Shown here piece by piece: positions 55,451 to 64,000 of a stretch of 64,000 nucleotides of DNA. Position 1 is the stretch's first letter. The number at the start of each line of letters is the position of its first letter. The position numbers and the translations under genes were made by a program. Below the pieces are notes generated by a model. It was given only the letters and a program-made list of their open reading frames with translations. It ran no database searches and was not told where the DNA came from. Source of the stretch: DATFVA01 sp963745945 (GTDB lineage Bacteria > Bacteroidota > Ignavibacteria > Ignavibacteriales > Ignavibacteriaceae); contig CAVUZG010000004.1 of the NCBI GenBank assembly GCA_963745945.1, forward strand, positions 1,116,001 to 1,180,000. Direction: 5' to 3'.

Positions 55451-56350
55451 TTATTTTTTGGTTCTTAACTTAATTTCATTAACAAATTTTCTGTAAATAC
55501 TCTGTTTGAAAAATGATTTCAGGTTTTTCTGAATTTCTTCGTCCATTTTAAGAGTTTCTGTTAAAGAAATCTGAGAATTACTATCATCAATTTTAACATT
55601 AAATTTATTTGTTTTGGGCGAATGTCTGCCAGAATTATCAAGACCGATATTTCGTACCAAAGCATTTTTTGAATACAGACAATAGGCACTATTTTTATAG
55701 TGAGAATAGGCCCATCTGACTCCCCATGAATCAATATATCCATTCATTTGAAGTTTTAACATTGGAGTCAAATCGTCTCCACCTTCATTAAACTTCCGTT
55801 GAGCATTAATATTACTAATAAAATCATTATAGTCTTCTATATTCCAATCAACTTTTTCCCAACGATCATTCCATGTTCCCCATCCCCACGTTGAAGGTCT
55901 TCTTAATACATATACATCATTAGGATATTTTTCCAGAGATTGAAGAGGAAAACTATACCCTGTTACTGAAAATATTTGTTTTTGATTCTCATAAAAATCT
56001 AATGCTTCGTTCATAAATTTTAAAAAACCTGGTGCACTTATCAAATCATCTTCAAGTACAATTACTTTTCCATATTGATTAATTACTTTGATTACTCCAC
56101 TTATAACGGATTCAGCTAAGCCATTGTTTTCTTCTGACTCTTCAATGTCTATTCTTTTGAAGCCTTTGATTCTACGAATATAATTTCTTACTTCTTCTAC
56201 TTTTATCCTGTCAGATTCATTCTTTGCTCCATCGGAAAAAATAAATAGTTCTGATTCATCTGCTAAAATATTCTTTTGAAGAGATTCCACTGTTTGCCAA
56301 GTGTGCCAGGGTCGGTTATAAACGAAAAGTAATATCGGAGCTAATGTCAT
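55451..56350 (-). CDS. Glycosyltransferase family 2-like (GNT-I-type) protein
   Basis: 299 residues. The N-terminus APILLFVYNRPWHTWQTVES and the metal-binding VIVLEDDLISAPGFLKFMNE define the group related to GT2/GT13 enzymes. RPSTWGWGTWNDRWEKVDW is typical of transferases in capsule loci. It starts directly after the TAA of the preceding methyltransferase gene (TAAATG). Donor and acceptor unknown. Confidence 0.88.
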   Translation of the reverse strand: MTLAPILLFVYNRPWHTWQTVESLQKNILADESELFIFSDGAKNESDRIKVEEVRNYIRRIKGFKRIDIEESEENNGLAESVISGVIKVINQYGKVIVLEDDLISAPGFLKFMNEALDFYENQKQIFSVTGYSFPLQSLEKYPNDVYVLRRPSTWGWGTWNDRWEKVDWNIEDYNDFISNINAQRKFNEGGDDLTPMLKLQMNGYIDSWGVRWAYSHYKNSAYCLYSKNALVRNIGLDNSGRHSPKTNKFNVKIDDSNSQISLTETLKMDEEIQKNLKSFFKQSIYRKFVNEIKLRTKK

Positions 56351-57013
56351 TTAGATTCCTAAACAATTCTTTTCTTTGTAAAAAATTGTGGTGCACTTTT
56401 TATAAAGTTCCCCGGCAGATATTCCCCAAAAATCAATTCTTTTAAATCCTTGAGCAATTAATTTTTCGACTCCGGATTTATACTCGATCCTTTCAGAATC
56501 ATCAAGAATCAAAACACCTTTTTCAGATAAAGCTTCAGTTGAATTAAAAATTGCATTTACCCGATCCATTCCATCGATAATTATAATATCAAATTTTTCA
56601 CCTTGTGATTTAAGAGCTTTGGTATATTCGCCGTCAGGATGAGACTCGTAGAATATTAATTTGGCATTTGGGGGAAGTTCTTTTTTTATCTTTTCATACC
56701 ACGATTGATTATGCTCAACAGAAATAATTTTTTTAACCCTTGAAGAGTAAAATATTGTGGAATTTCCACTTCCGAATTCAAATACTAATAAGTCTTTCTT
56801 TAATCTATCTTTCAAAAAATCAACACAAGGATAGCTAAGCCATGGAATTGGTTTATTGTTTTTATCTACCGGATATCCTGATTTGAACGAATTAAACCAT
56901 CCTTGTTCAATCAGATATCCGGAATGATATTGCGAAAGTAACGCCTGCAAGACTTTAGGTTTTGAAAATAGTTTTGAGAGAACTTTAACTCTTTCTGTAA
57001 TTGAGATGGACAT
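56351..57013 (-). CDS. Class I SAM-dependent methyltransferase-like protein
   Basis: 220 residues. DLLVFEFGSGNSTIFYSSRV is motif I, KIISVEHNQSWYEKIKKEL motif II, and DIIIIDGMDRVNAIFNSTEA with GVLILDDSERIEYKSG motif III. The N-terminal PWLSYPCVDFLKDR block is common in glycan-locus methyltransferases of this type. It is 27 bp downstream of the flippase. Substrate is unknown, probably sugar or glycolipid. Confidence 0.83.
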   Translation of the reverse strand: MSISITERVKVLSKLFSKPKVLQALLSQYHSGYLIEQGWFNSFKSGYPVDKNNKPIPWLSYPCVDFLKDRLKKDLLVFEFGSGNSTIFYSSRVKKIISVEHNQSWYEKIKKELPPNAKLIFYESHPDGEYTKALKSQGEKFDIIIIDGMDRVNAIFNSTEALSEKGVLILDDSERIEYKSGVEKLIAQGFKRIDFWGISAGELYKKCTTIFYKEKNCLGI

Positions 57014-57040
57014 TGTTAGTTACTATTTGCTATTATAAAA

Positions 57041-58540
57041 TTAAATATCATTATCGTTATTTTTCATATTCTTTCCCCAGTTACCTGGGTTTTTCCATTT
57101 CTTATAAAATCCAACCAGACTATCAATTTCTCTTGCCTCGAAAAATCTAATCAAATACAAAATGAATGGGAACACAATAATAACAACTATCTTGAGAAAT
57201 ATACCAGGTATAATTGAAAGATTTACTGAGGCGGCAGCTAAATAGAGCATTACTCCAATAAGTATAGTAAGATAAACTTTTGTGTTTTCAAACGGTATGC
57301 TGTAATTTTTTTGGGATACCCGATAAGTCATTATATAAAGAAAAATAAATGAAACCAGTGTTGAATAAGCCGCAGCCATCATTCCGTATTTAGGAATAAA
57401 AATAATATTTAAAACAATATTTAATAAAGAAGCATATATAGTTATAAGTGCTAATGATTTCGTTTTCTTTGTTAACAGCATTCCTATGTTTGCAACAATT
57501 CTCATCCCGAAAAATATATATGAAAAAACAATAATCGGAATTACTTTAGCTGCTCCCCAGTATTCGGGATTTAATGCAAATATTTTTATTATATATTCAC
57601 TAAAAAGAGATATGACAAGACTAATCCACACTAAAAGAAAAGTTAAGTAGGTCAACAATTTTGAAAAATATCTTTTATCTCCCTCCTGTTTATAGATTTT
57701 ATAAGCAATCGGCATTAATGCAAGATTAAAAGGCATTATGATAAACATATTAACTACACCGGAAATTCTGTACCCCAAATCGTACAGACCTAACTCTTTA
57801 TAGTTTGTGAAATATTTTAATATATACCTGTCACTCACATTTAATATCAACATGGCGATAGTAGTAAAAATTAATGGGAATCCGAATTTGATCGCCGTTC
57901 CTATAAAATTCTTTTCAAAATGAACCTGCATACTCTTGATCATTGAAGGCAGCAAAAGAAAAAATATTATTATCTCACTTATTAGATAAGAATAAAGCAC
58001 ACCACTGATTCCCATTTTTTTGAATGCTACAAATAAAATTATAAAGCCAAGCGTAAGCCCGAGTTTTAATAAATTACTTGATGTATACCAAAAGGATTTT
58101 TCATCGGTTCGAAGTTTATTGGAAAAGAATAAATTGATAACCCGGATTGAAATAATATAAAGTGACAATTTTAAGAAAAAATAAAATTCGGACGTATTCT
58201 TAAATATTGAAGCTACAATGGGAAGTGCAATTTCGCCTAAAACAATAAAGACAACAACAATTAAAAGAGATGCTAGGCTTAAAGTGTAAAAGATGCTTTT
58301 TCTTTTTTCAGAATATTCATTTTGATTTGAGAGCATGATAAGTGCTTGTCCCAAACCAAAGTTCAGTGTTTCCGTAAAAATGGATATTGTTATTTCAAGA
58401 ATTCCGAGAATACCAAATTCACTTACAGAAAAAAAGGAAGAATAGATTGGAAGTAAAATAACCCCTGATGCTTTAGTTGCAAGATTACTTATGCTGTAAA
58501 TGAAAGAATGTTTTAATAAATATTTTATTTTTTCGAGCAT
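57041..58540 (-). CDS. Polysaccharide flippase, Wzx-like (MOP superfamily)
   Basis: 499 residues with about 12-14 hydrophobic helices over its whole length. Starts KYLLKHSFIYSISNLATKAS, the N-terminal motif of Wzx/RfbX transporters, with ILLPIYSSFFSVSEFGILGI following. Moves lipid-linked repeat units across the inner membrane. No wzy polymerase was recognised in the window; the next gene, YfhO-like, is the only other large membrane protein. The C-terminal ~15 residues are soluble. Confidence 0.92.
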   Translation of the reverse strand: MLEKIKYLLKHSFIYSISNLATKASGVILLPIYSSFFSVSEFGILGILEITISIFTETLNFGLGQALIMLSNQNEYSEKRKSIFYTLSLASLLIVVVFIVLGEIALPIVASIFKNTSEFYFFLKLSLYIISIRVINLFFSNKLRTDEKSFWYTSSNLLKLGLTLGFIILFVAFKKMGISGVLYSYLISEIIIFFLLLPSMIKSMQVHFEKNFIGTAIKFGFPLIFTTIAMLILNVSDRYILKYFTNYKELGLYDLGYRISGVVNMFIIMPFNLALMPIAYKIYKQEGDKRYFSKLLTYLTFLLVWISLVISLFSEYIIKIFALNPEYWGAAKVIPIIVFSYIFFGMRIVANIGMLLTKKTKSLALITIYASLLNIVLNIIFIPKYGMMAAAYSTLVSFIFLYIMTYRVSQKNYSIPFENTKVYLTILIGVMLYLAAASVNLSIIPGIFLKIVVIIVFPFILYLIRFFEAREIDSLVGFYKKWKNPGNWGKNMKNNDNDI

Positions 58541-58555
58541 GAAGTATTTCTATGT

Positions 58556-61135
58556 TCATTCCTTACCAAAAATTTTCTTCTTATCATTTATCAACATTAC
58601 TATCAATCCAAGCACAACAAGCGAGCTGAGTATAAGCGCAATATTCTTTGATATATAAAAACTTTCCGGCGCGTATCTGAATTCTACTTTATGTTCTCCT
58701 TTGGGAACTATTATTCCCATATAACCGTGATTCGTTTTATAAATTTTAGTCTCATTGTTATCAATATACGCGCGCCACCCTGTAGGAAGTTTGAATAATT
58801 TGTAATCAGCATTGCCTGTCATATAAGTATCACCGAAAAACAAAAAGTTATTACCGGATGCTTTAACATCCGCTGTTACAATTTCATCTTTGTAGGAAGT
58901 GATGTTTACAGTATTTATGGAATCAGCCGGATCAACTTTCAATCCTTTTTCAGATACATATGCTTTATTCCGCGGATCAAAGCTGGATGCTTTTATATCC
59001 TGCAGAATAGACATCTCCGGTTCATTGGCAACTGAATCAACAAAATATATTCTTGGCAAAGCATATTGATTTAAATAAACAATACTTTTATCACCTTTGT
59101 ATATCGGAACTAATCCCGGGAATTGTGCCGGCTTATCAGTTACTATATATTTTACATTTGCCATCCGCCATAAAGTGCTGTTAACCGGACCAACAACATC
59201 CATAAAATCCTGAAATCCTCTTGGTTTTATTGCTGAGTATCCGTAAAAATCCTCTATCAGAAAATAAGCGTTAAAATTTGAATTCTGACGAAATGATCCG
59301 AGCGAATTATCCTGTTTCAGATTTAATATTCTGAACGGAGTTTTATCATTTTGTTCCTGAATTACTTTTACGTAATCCGGTTTTTGAAATTCACTTTCGA
59401 TATCAGGCATTGGAGAATACTTTGCTCCGCGTGCATCAATTCTCCATAAATCAACTAGTGTTAAAACGATTACAAATAAAACGAGTGAGTCTTTGCTTAT
59501 CTTTTCTTTTACATAGAAATTTGCAGCCCAGAACGTGAGTGAGAGAAATGCAAAAGCGAAAAGAAAATCGTTTAAAAACATTCCGCTCATAAAATCTGAT
59601 AGTGCCTGGTATTGTTTTGCCATTTGAGGTTGAGATGAAGAAATACCGGAAGCATAATCATTTACTCTTGCAACAAACCAACTACTTAGAGCTCCATTTA
59701 ACAGAATCCCGATTACAAAAATTCCTGTAAAAACATATGCAGTATTTCTAATCAGTTTTTCAATCTTAATATCTTTTTCTGTACGCATGGAGATAATCTT
59801 CATTAATCCATAACCGGCAAGAATCGGGAAACTCATTTGATCGAGAATCAAAATCATTGAAGGCACACGGAATTTGTTGAAGAACGGCAGATACTTGAAC
59901 AGCAAATCAAAGATTAGCGGAAAATTTTTTCCGAATGAAACCAGTAAAGCGAACACTGCAAGAATTGTGAGAAACCGGACGAATGGTTCTTTCCAGTTCG
60001 TAAAAATTCCGAACAAAGCAAGAAAGAAAACGAGAACACCCATATACATAGCAACATCAACAAATGGCATCTGTCCGAAATATGTATTCAAATCTACAGG
60101 GCGATTATTTGTGAGAGGACCATCATAGGTTGTATTTCCGAATCCATAATATGAAGGAATAATAAATGTAAGAACTTCACCGGGAGAAAAAGACCAGCCT
60201 GTGTGGTAATCGTAATAATCGGATGTATTTTCCTGCTGCTTACCGCTAACTTTGTCAACTATACTTTCTGTTCCTCTTGTTGAAAATGCTGAGTACTCAT
60301 AAACCTGAGTGAAATTATCTGATTGAATCAACAGAGCTACAATGAGGGCGGTTGCAAACATTACAGCCGATTTCAGAATATTTTTTCTGGAGTCAGAATC
60401 TTTCTTCGCCACAGTTCTGAAAAAGTAGTAAAGGAAATATATTCCTACAGCTAAAAGGGTATAATAAATTATCTGAACATGGAATCCCTGAATGAATAGC
60501 TGCAATGTGATTATCAATAATAGAAAATCTATGATTCTGAATTTTTCTTTAGATCTTAAGAGCAATAGAAATATTAAAGGATAAAATGCCAGCGCAGTTA
60601 GTTTTGTAACATGACCAATGTAAAGGAATACAATTAACCCAGTACTGAAAGATGTTGCCACCGCAGTAAACAAACTTACCATAAAGTTTTTGGAAAGATG
60701 TCTCATCAATAAGAATGAAGATATTCCCATAATTATTAGGTAGAATACCCACATTATATATTCGTTTGAAAAAGGCGCTGAAAAGACATCCCTTACAGCA
60801 GTTATACCAACATAAAAAAGATTAAACCATTTAAATGACACTCCTATTGCATATGCCGGCATCCCGCAAAAGATATATGGATTCCATAGAGTATAACCTT
60901 CTCCGTGGTTTTCTATATATGAATGCATACTTTTACTAGCAAAAATATCTCCTGATTGAAATGTTTTACCGCCGAAGAAAAGAGGGTTAAGGAAACCAAG
61001 GAATAAAATTATGATTATTAAAATTACAGCCAGGACATGATATTTATGCGGAAGTATTTCTTCTACGCTAAATTTTGCAAAGAATCCCTCAGGTTTGTTT
61101 TTTTTTGATTGGACTGTTTTTTTAGTTTTTGCCAT
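58556..61135 (-). CDS. YfhO family membrane protein
   Basis: 859 residues. A basic N-terminal tail precedes about 12 membrane helices up to residue 560, then a large extracytoplasmic domain and a final helix near the C-terminus. AYFPLIFLLLLRSKEKFRII-like stretches and NSTLWRMANVKYIVTDKPAQ and YALPRIYFV are features of YfhO, a GT-C-type putative glycosyltransferase implicated in teichoic acid or glycolipid decoration in Firmicutes. It lies in the glycan operon 15 bp upstream of the flippase. Function here is inferred. Confidence 0.9.
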   Translation of the reverse strand: MAKTKKTVQSKKNKPEGFFAKFSVEEILPHKYHVLAVILIIIILFLGFLNPLFFGGKTFQSGDIFASKSMHSYIENHGEGYTLWNPYIFCGMPAYAIGVSFKWFNLFYVGITAVRDVFSAPFSNEYIMWVFYLIIMGISSFLLMRHLSKNFMVSLFTAVATSFSTGLIVFLYIGHVTKLTALAFYPLIFLLLLRSKEKFRIIDFLLLIITLQLFIQGFHVQIIYYTLLAVGIYFLYYFFRTVAKKDSDSRKNILKSAVMFATALIVALLIQSDNFTQVYEYSAFSTRGTESIVDKVSGKQQENTSDYYDYHTGWSFSPGEVLTFIIPSYYGFGNTTYDGPLTNNRPVDLNTYFGQMPFVDVAMYMGVLVFFLALFGIFTNWKEPFVRFLTILAVFALLVSFGKNFPLIFDLLFKYLPFFNKFRVPSMILILDQMSFPILAGYGLMKIISMRTEKDIKIEKLIRNTAYVFTGIFVIGILLNGALSSWFVARVNDYASGISSSQPQMAKQYQALSDFMSGMFLNDFLFAFAFLSLTFWAANFYVKEKISKDSLVLFVIVLTLVDLWRIDARGAKYSPMPDIESEFQKPDYVKVIQEQNDKTPFRILNLKQDNSLGSFRQNSNFNAYFLIEDFYGYSAIKPRGFQDFMDVVGPVNSTLWRMANVKYIVTDKPAQFPGLVPIYKGDKSIVYLNQYALPRIYFVDSVANEPEMSILQDIKASSFDPRNKAYVSEKGLKVDPADSINTVNITSYKDEIVTADVKASGNNFLFFGDTYMTGNADYKLFKLPTGWRAYIDNNETKIYKTNHGYMGIIVPKGEHKVEFRYAPESFYISKNIALILSSLVVLGLIVMLINDKKKIFGKE

Positions 61136-61169
61136 TAAAATTCCAGGAAAATTTTATTTTCTTAATAAT

Positions 61170-61979
61170 TTATTTCTTTGCAATAAAAGTTATGCCCGAA
61201 CCGACCTTATCCTTGATCGAATAATCCACATACATCATGATTAATGTAAATGGTAAAGTAACAATAAAATAGAACGGCAGTAATATTAGAAAGAATTTGG
61301 AAAGATTCACGATCATTATAGGATATTTGATTCCAAGTCTCCACGCTTTATCTCCCCAGAATCCGTAAGTATATCTTGATCGGTAAAGTGAAAATCCAAT
61401 TGGCAATAGTTTTTCCTCAAGATCTTCTTTAGAATAGCCATCCCTGGCATGCTCGCCAACAAAACTTTCGTCTGATTCATCGTGTACATCACTTCCACCA
61501 AAAACAGAAGGAGTGTTTATTAATAGATAGCCGCCTTGTTTTAAAGCATTATAGAAATTCTGAAATACTTTCACATCTTCTTCGATGTGTTCCATAACAT
61601 CAACACAAACTATAACATCAAATTTGTTATCGTGATTTATGGTTGTAAGATCTTCAATACCAAATGATACATTTTCGATCTTTTCAGATTGAAAAAAATC
61701 TTTACAGTCATTTATCCATTCTTCTTTTACATCGACAGCATAGATTTTATTTGGTTTAAGATTCCTCGACATAAAATACGAATACTGCCCGTAACCCGTG
61801 CCTGCATCATATACTTCAATTTCTTTCCCATTAAATACATTCCTCAGGTTGCGTAATTCTCTTCTTACATACCAGGAACGAAGAAACATCAGATCAAGAA
61901 TTTTATAAAACAGGATTCTAAGCTTAGGATATTTCCTTATTACCGAAGCAAAAATATCTTTTACAGGATCGTAATACAT
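61170..61979 (-). CDS. Class I SAM-dependent methyltransferase with membrane tail
   Basis: 269 residues. IEVYDAGTGYGQYSYFMSRN (motif I), KIYAVDVKEEW, FDVIVCVDVMEHIEED and YLLINTPSVFGG define a methyltransferase of the UbiG-like type. Two hydrophobic segments at about 225-255 (FFLILLPFYFIVTLPFTLIM) suggest attachment to the inner membrane, which suits a lipid-linked glycan substrate. The gene is second in the operon order, 55 bp after the GT2 gene. Confidence 0.88.
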   Translation of the reverse strand: MYYDPVKDIFASVIRKYPKLRILFYKILDLMFLRSWYVRRELRNLRNVFNGKEIEVYDAGTGYGQYSYFMSRNLKPNKIYAVDVKEEWINDCKDFFQSEKIENVSFGIEDLTTINHDNKFDVIVCVDVMEHIEEDVKVFQNFYNALKQGGYLLINTPSVFGGSDVHDESDESFVGEHARDGYSKEDLEEKLLPIGFSLYRSRYTYGFWGDKAWRLGIKYPIMIVNLSKFFLILLPFYFIVTLPFTLIMMYVDYSIKDKVGSGITFIAKK

Positions 61980-62034
61980 GAGGCTAATCTATCCGGAGAG
62001 TGTATTTAGAATGATTCAAAAACAAATTCAATAC

Positions 62035-63138
62035 TTAAAGTTCTTTATCTTTAATAATATATTCGCGTTCATTCATAAAATTATTTACAAGCATTTCACC
62101 TAAAAGCCCGACTGAAAAAAACTGTACACCAACAATTATTAAAAGCATACCAAGAAATAACATCGGACGGTTACTAAGAGGTTCTCCTATTATCCACAAA
62201 ACTGTAAGGTAACCATTTACAACAAGTCCTATCAGGAAAGAAAGTGCTCCCAGGAAACCGAAAAAATGCATCGGACGTTTGATATAACGCGTAGCAAACA
62301 TCACGGTTATTAAATCTATAAATCCTTTGAAGAAACGTGAAATACCGAACTTGGTTTTACCGTACCTTCTGGGATGATGTTTTACAGGAATTTCAGAAAC
62401 TCTGAATCCCTGCCAGTCGGCAAGAACAGGCACATAACGATGAAGTTCACCATAAACTTTTATATTATCAGTAACATCTTTTCTATAGGATTTTAAACCG
62501 CAATTAAAATCATGAATTTTTATTCCGCTAATAACCCTTGTAACAAAGTTGAAAAACCTGGATGAAGTTTTTTTGATAAACGGATCATGTCTCGTCTTCT
62601 TCCATCCTGAAACGAGATCATAACCTTCTTCAAGTTTTTTTATCAACCCGGGTATTTCATTCGGATCGTCCTGCAGATCTGCATCCATCGTAACAACTAC
62701 ATCGCCGGTGGCATTTTTAAATCCTATCTGTAACGCTGCAGACTTTCCGTAATTTTTCCGGAAACTTATAAATTTAAATCTCTTATCAGTTTTACAGATT
62801 TCTTTAACTACCTGCAATGATTTATCAGTGCTTCCATCATCAATAAAAATTACTTCAAAATTTATGTTGATTAGTTTTAAAGCCTTTTTTATCTCGTTTG
62901 TCAGGGGGTTGAGTGATTCTTCCTCATTAAAGAGTGGTACTATTACAGATAGTTTATTAAACTCGCTTTTCCTAGATTCCCCGCCTTGTTTATTATAATT
63001 ATAATATCGCTTTCTTCTTCCTCTGTAATAACGGTTATAATTACCCGATTTTTTATTACCGGAATCTTCATTTCTAGTGTTTTTATCAGATTTATGTTCT
63101 TCTGACGGAATATTTTCGTTCTTTTTTTGCTCTTCCAA
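62035..63138 (-). CDS. Glycosyltransferase family 2 (DPM/ArnC-like) with low-complexity N-terminal extension
   Basis: 367 residues. The GT2 domain starts about residue 62 (KLSVIVPLFNEEESL), with DDGSTDKSLQVVKE, TMDADLQDDPNEIPGL and the C-terminal membrane helices near 275-300 and 310-335. It probably transfers a sugar to polyprenyl phosphate. The first 60 residues are unusual: acidic/Asn-rich, then RYYRGRRKRYYNYNKQGG. The first codon is TTG (63136-63138) without a clear ribosome site, and no in-frame ATG lies before the GT2 core. It is the first gene of the glycan operon. Confidence 0.9.
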   Translation of the reverse strand: MEEQKKNENIPSEEHKSDKNTRNEDSGNKKSGNYNRYYRGRRKRYYNYNKQGGESRKSEFNKLSVIVPLFNEEESLNPLTNEIKKALKLININFEVIFIDDGSTDKSLQVVKEICKTDKRFKFISFRKNYGKSAALQIGFKNATGDVVVTMDADLQDDPNEIPGLIKKLEEGYDLVSGWKKTRHDPFIKKTSSRFFNFVTRVISGIKIHDFNCGLKSYRKDVTDNIKVYGELHRYVPVLADWQGFRVSEIPVKHHPRRYGKTKFGISRFFKGFIDLITVMFATRYIKRPMHFFGFLGALSFLIGLVVNGYLTVLWIIGEPLSNRPMLFLGMLLIIVGVQFFSVGLLGEMLVNNFMNEREYIIKDKEL

Positions 63139-63276
63139 TACAATCAGACTATTGTAAAAATGAAGCCAAAGTTAATTTAATAATTACATAAAAACAATTT
63201 AACATCAACTGAGATAAGTATTTCTGAATTCGTTCCGTGGAAAATTAATAGGACGTTTTTTATCCGAAATCAAATC

Positions 63277-63305
63277 TTGACAAAAGTGTATAGATTCATT
63301 ATTTT
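63277..63305 (+). promoter_or_regulatory. Candidate housekeeping promoter of sufB
   Basis: TTGACA at 63277-63282, a 17-nt spacer, and TATTTT at 63300-63305 lie 68 bp before the ATG. The match to a sigma-70-type pattern is good, but promoter rules in this group are not fully the same. Confidence 0.4.
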
Positions 63306-63327
63306 TGAAATGTACTTAAACAGAATT

Positions 63328-63350
63328 TCTGAGTTTTACTGAATCTCAGA
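63328..63350 (+). promoter_or_regulatory. Inverted repeat in the sufB leader
   Basis: TCTGAG / CTCAGA with an 11-nt loop lies between the candidate promoter and the ribosome site (AGGAG). It could be an operator, for example for an Rrf2/SufR-like iron-sulfur regulator, or a leader hairpin. Confidence 0.35.
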
Positions 63351-63372
63351 GATTTCAATATTAGGAGAATAA

Positions 63373-64000
63373 ATGAGCAATACTGAAGTTGGAACAATAG
63401 AAGAATTAGCGAATAAAGAATATAAGTACGGGTTTGTTTCTGAGATTGAATCTGACAGCCTTCCGAATGGGCTAAATGAGGACATTATTCGCCAGCTTTC
63501 GGCTATTAAAAAAGAACCTGAATGGATGCTTGAATGGAGACTAAAAGCATACAAGCAATGGCTGCCGATGAAAGAACCACATTGGGCAAATATTAGGTAT
63601 AATCCAGTTGATTACCAGGATTTGACCTATTATTCAGCTCCTAAAAATAAACCTGTGTTAAACAGCCTTGATGAAGTTGATCCCGAATTACGAAAAACAT
63701 TTGAAAAACTGGGAATATCTCTCGAAGAACAGAAAAGACTGAGTAATGTTGCTGTGGATGCTGTGTTCGATAGTGTCTCTGTAGCAACTACATTTAAAGA
63801 TACATTGGCAGAAATGGGAATTATATTTTGTTCTATCTCGGAAGCAGTTCAAAATCATCCTGATCTTGTAAAAAAATATATGGGAAGCGTTGTTCCTTAC
63901 ACGGATAATTTTTTCGCAACTCTAAACTCTGCAGTTTTCAGTGATGGAACATTCGTTTACGTTCCCAAAGGTGTTCGCTGCCCTATGGAACTTTCAACTT
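63373..64000 (+). CDS. sufB: Fe-S cluster assembly protein SufB (partial, continues past window)
   Basis: The first 209 residues. KYGFVSEIESDSLPNGLNED, SAIKKEPEWMLEWRLKAY and FFATLNSAVFSDGTFVYVPK followed by GVRCPMELST are standard SufB sequence. With SufC and SufD it forms the scaffold complex that builds [4Fe-4S] clusters in the cytoplasm. An AGGAG site precedes ATG 63373. sufC and sufD presumably follow beyond the window, as is common; this was not seen. The gene diverges from the glycan operon across 234 bp. Confidence 0.95.
   Translation, partial: MSNTEVGTIEELANKEYKYGFVSEIESDSLPNGLNEDIIRQLSAIKKEPEWMLEWRLKAYKQWLPMKEPHWANIRYNPVDYQDLTYYSAPKNKPVLNSLDEVDPELRKTFEKLGISLEEQKRLSNVAVDAVFDSVSVATTFKDTLAEMGIIFCSISEAVQNHPDLVKKYMGSVVPYTDNFFATLNSAVFSDGTFVYVPKGVRCPMELST

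Noticed and set aside
1..64000. CRISPR arrays, insertion sequences, prophage or tRNA genes
   Set aside because: No regular spaced repeats, transposase or integrase-like proteins, or cloverleaf-like sequences were noticed on either strand; short tRNAs could still be missed by eye.

Overview
The window is a low-GC bacterial chromosome segment (roughly one third G+C by eye). Its gene content points to the Bacteroidota/Chlorobiota/Ignavibacteriota group: DUF4159, DUF4175-like and BatA-type von Willebrand proteins, YfhO, 1-Cys peroxiredoxin, long-form IspH, and a type III PKS operon. Ignavibacteriota is my best inference, not a proven assignment. No rRNA, tRNA, insertion sequence, phage or CRISPR was seen. 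Apart from one surface-glycan locus and two recent-looking duplications, the segment reads as core chromosome.

Layout. 1-6.1 kb (minus): an operon-like run of penicillin acylase, metF, Gfo/Idh/MocA oxidoreductase, class II aldolase and ddl (cut by the window edge). 6.2-7.6 kb: small genes (SpoVG-like, a CGC-tailed unknown, AlaX-type tRNA editing). 7.6-12.4 kb (minus): ahcY, metK, a sugar nucleotidyltransferase and ispH. 13-14.2 kb: prfA. 14.2-19.2 kb (minus): a signalling operon of histidine kinase, sigma-54 response regulator, STAS protein and REC-REC-PP2C phosphatase. 19.4-20.2 kb: a CDF transporter with a manganese-type metal site. 20.2-24.3 kb: DUF4175-like and DUF4159 proteins. 24.4-37.1 kb: housekeeping and stress genes (peroxiredoxin, EVE protein, methyltransferase, GNAT, RmuC, MscS, a histidine-ammonia-lyase-like enzyme, HflX, BatA-like protein, aconitase).

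37.3-43.7 kb (plus) is the most unusual region. A TTG-started sigma-54 regulator is followed, after a 532-bp gap, by a three-gene cassette present twice in tandem (A1-B1-C1, A2-B2-C2). The proteins resemble PilV/PilW/PilX minor pilins but lack a recognisable prepilin-peptidase site. 43.9-47.4 kb: a small membrane protein, a GroES-like protein, and a type III PKS, methyltransferase and FAD oxidoreductase operon. 47.6-49.4 kb: a methyltransferase-glycosyltransferase pair. 49.5-52.3 kb: two tandem paralogous lipoproteins with a constant N-terminal module and a repeat-rich C-terminal module. 52.4-63.1 kb (minus): a polysaccharide locus of glycosyltransferases, FkbM-type and other methyltransferases, a Wzx-like flippase and YfhO. 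63.4 kb to the end: sufB, partial.

Four otherwise well-conserved genes (ddl, penicillin acylase, BatA-like, FkbM-like) are each broken by a single-base change in a short homopolymer or doublet, and restoring one base recovers family-typical sequence. Because all four are otherwise intact, consensus errors in the assembly are more likely than four real pseudogenes. These genes are annotated across the break.
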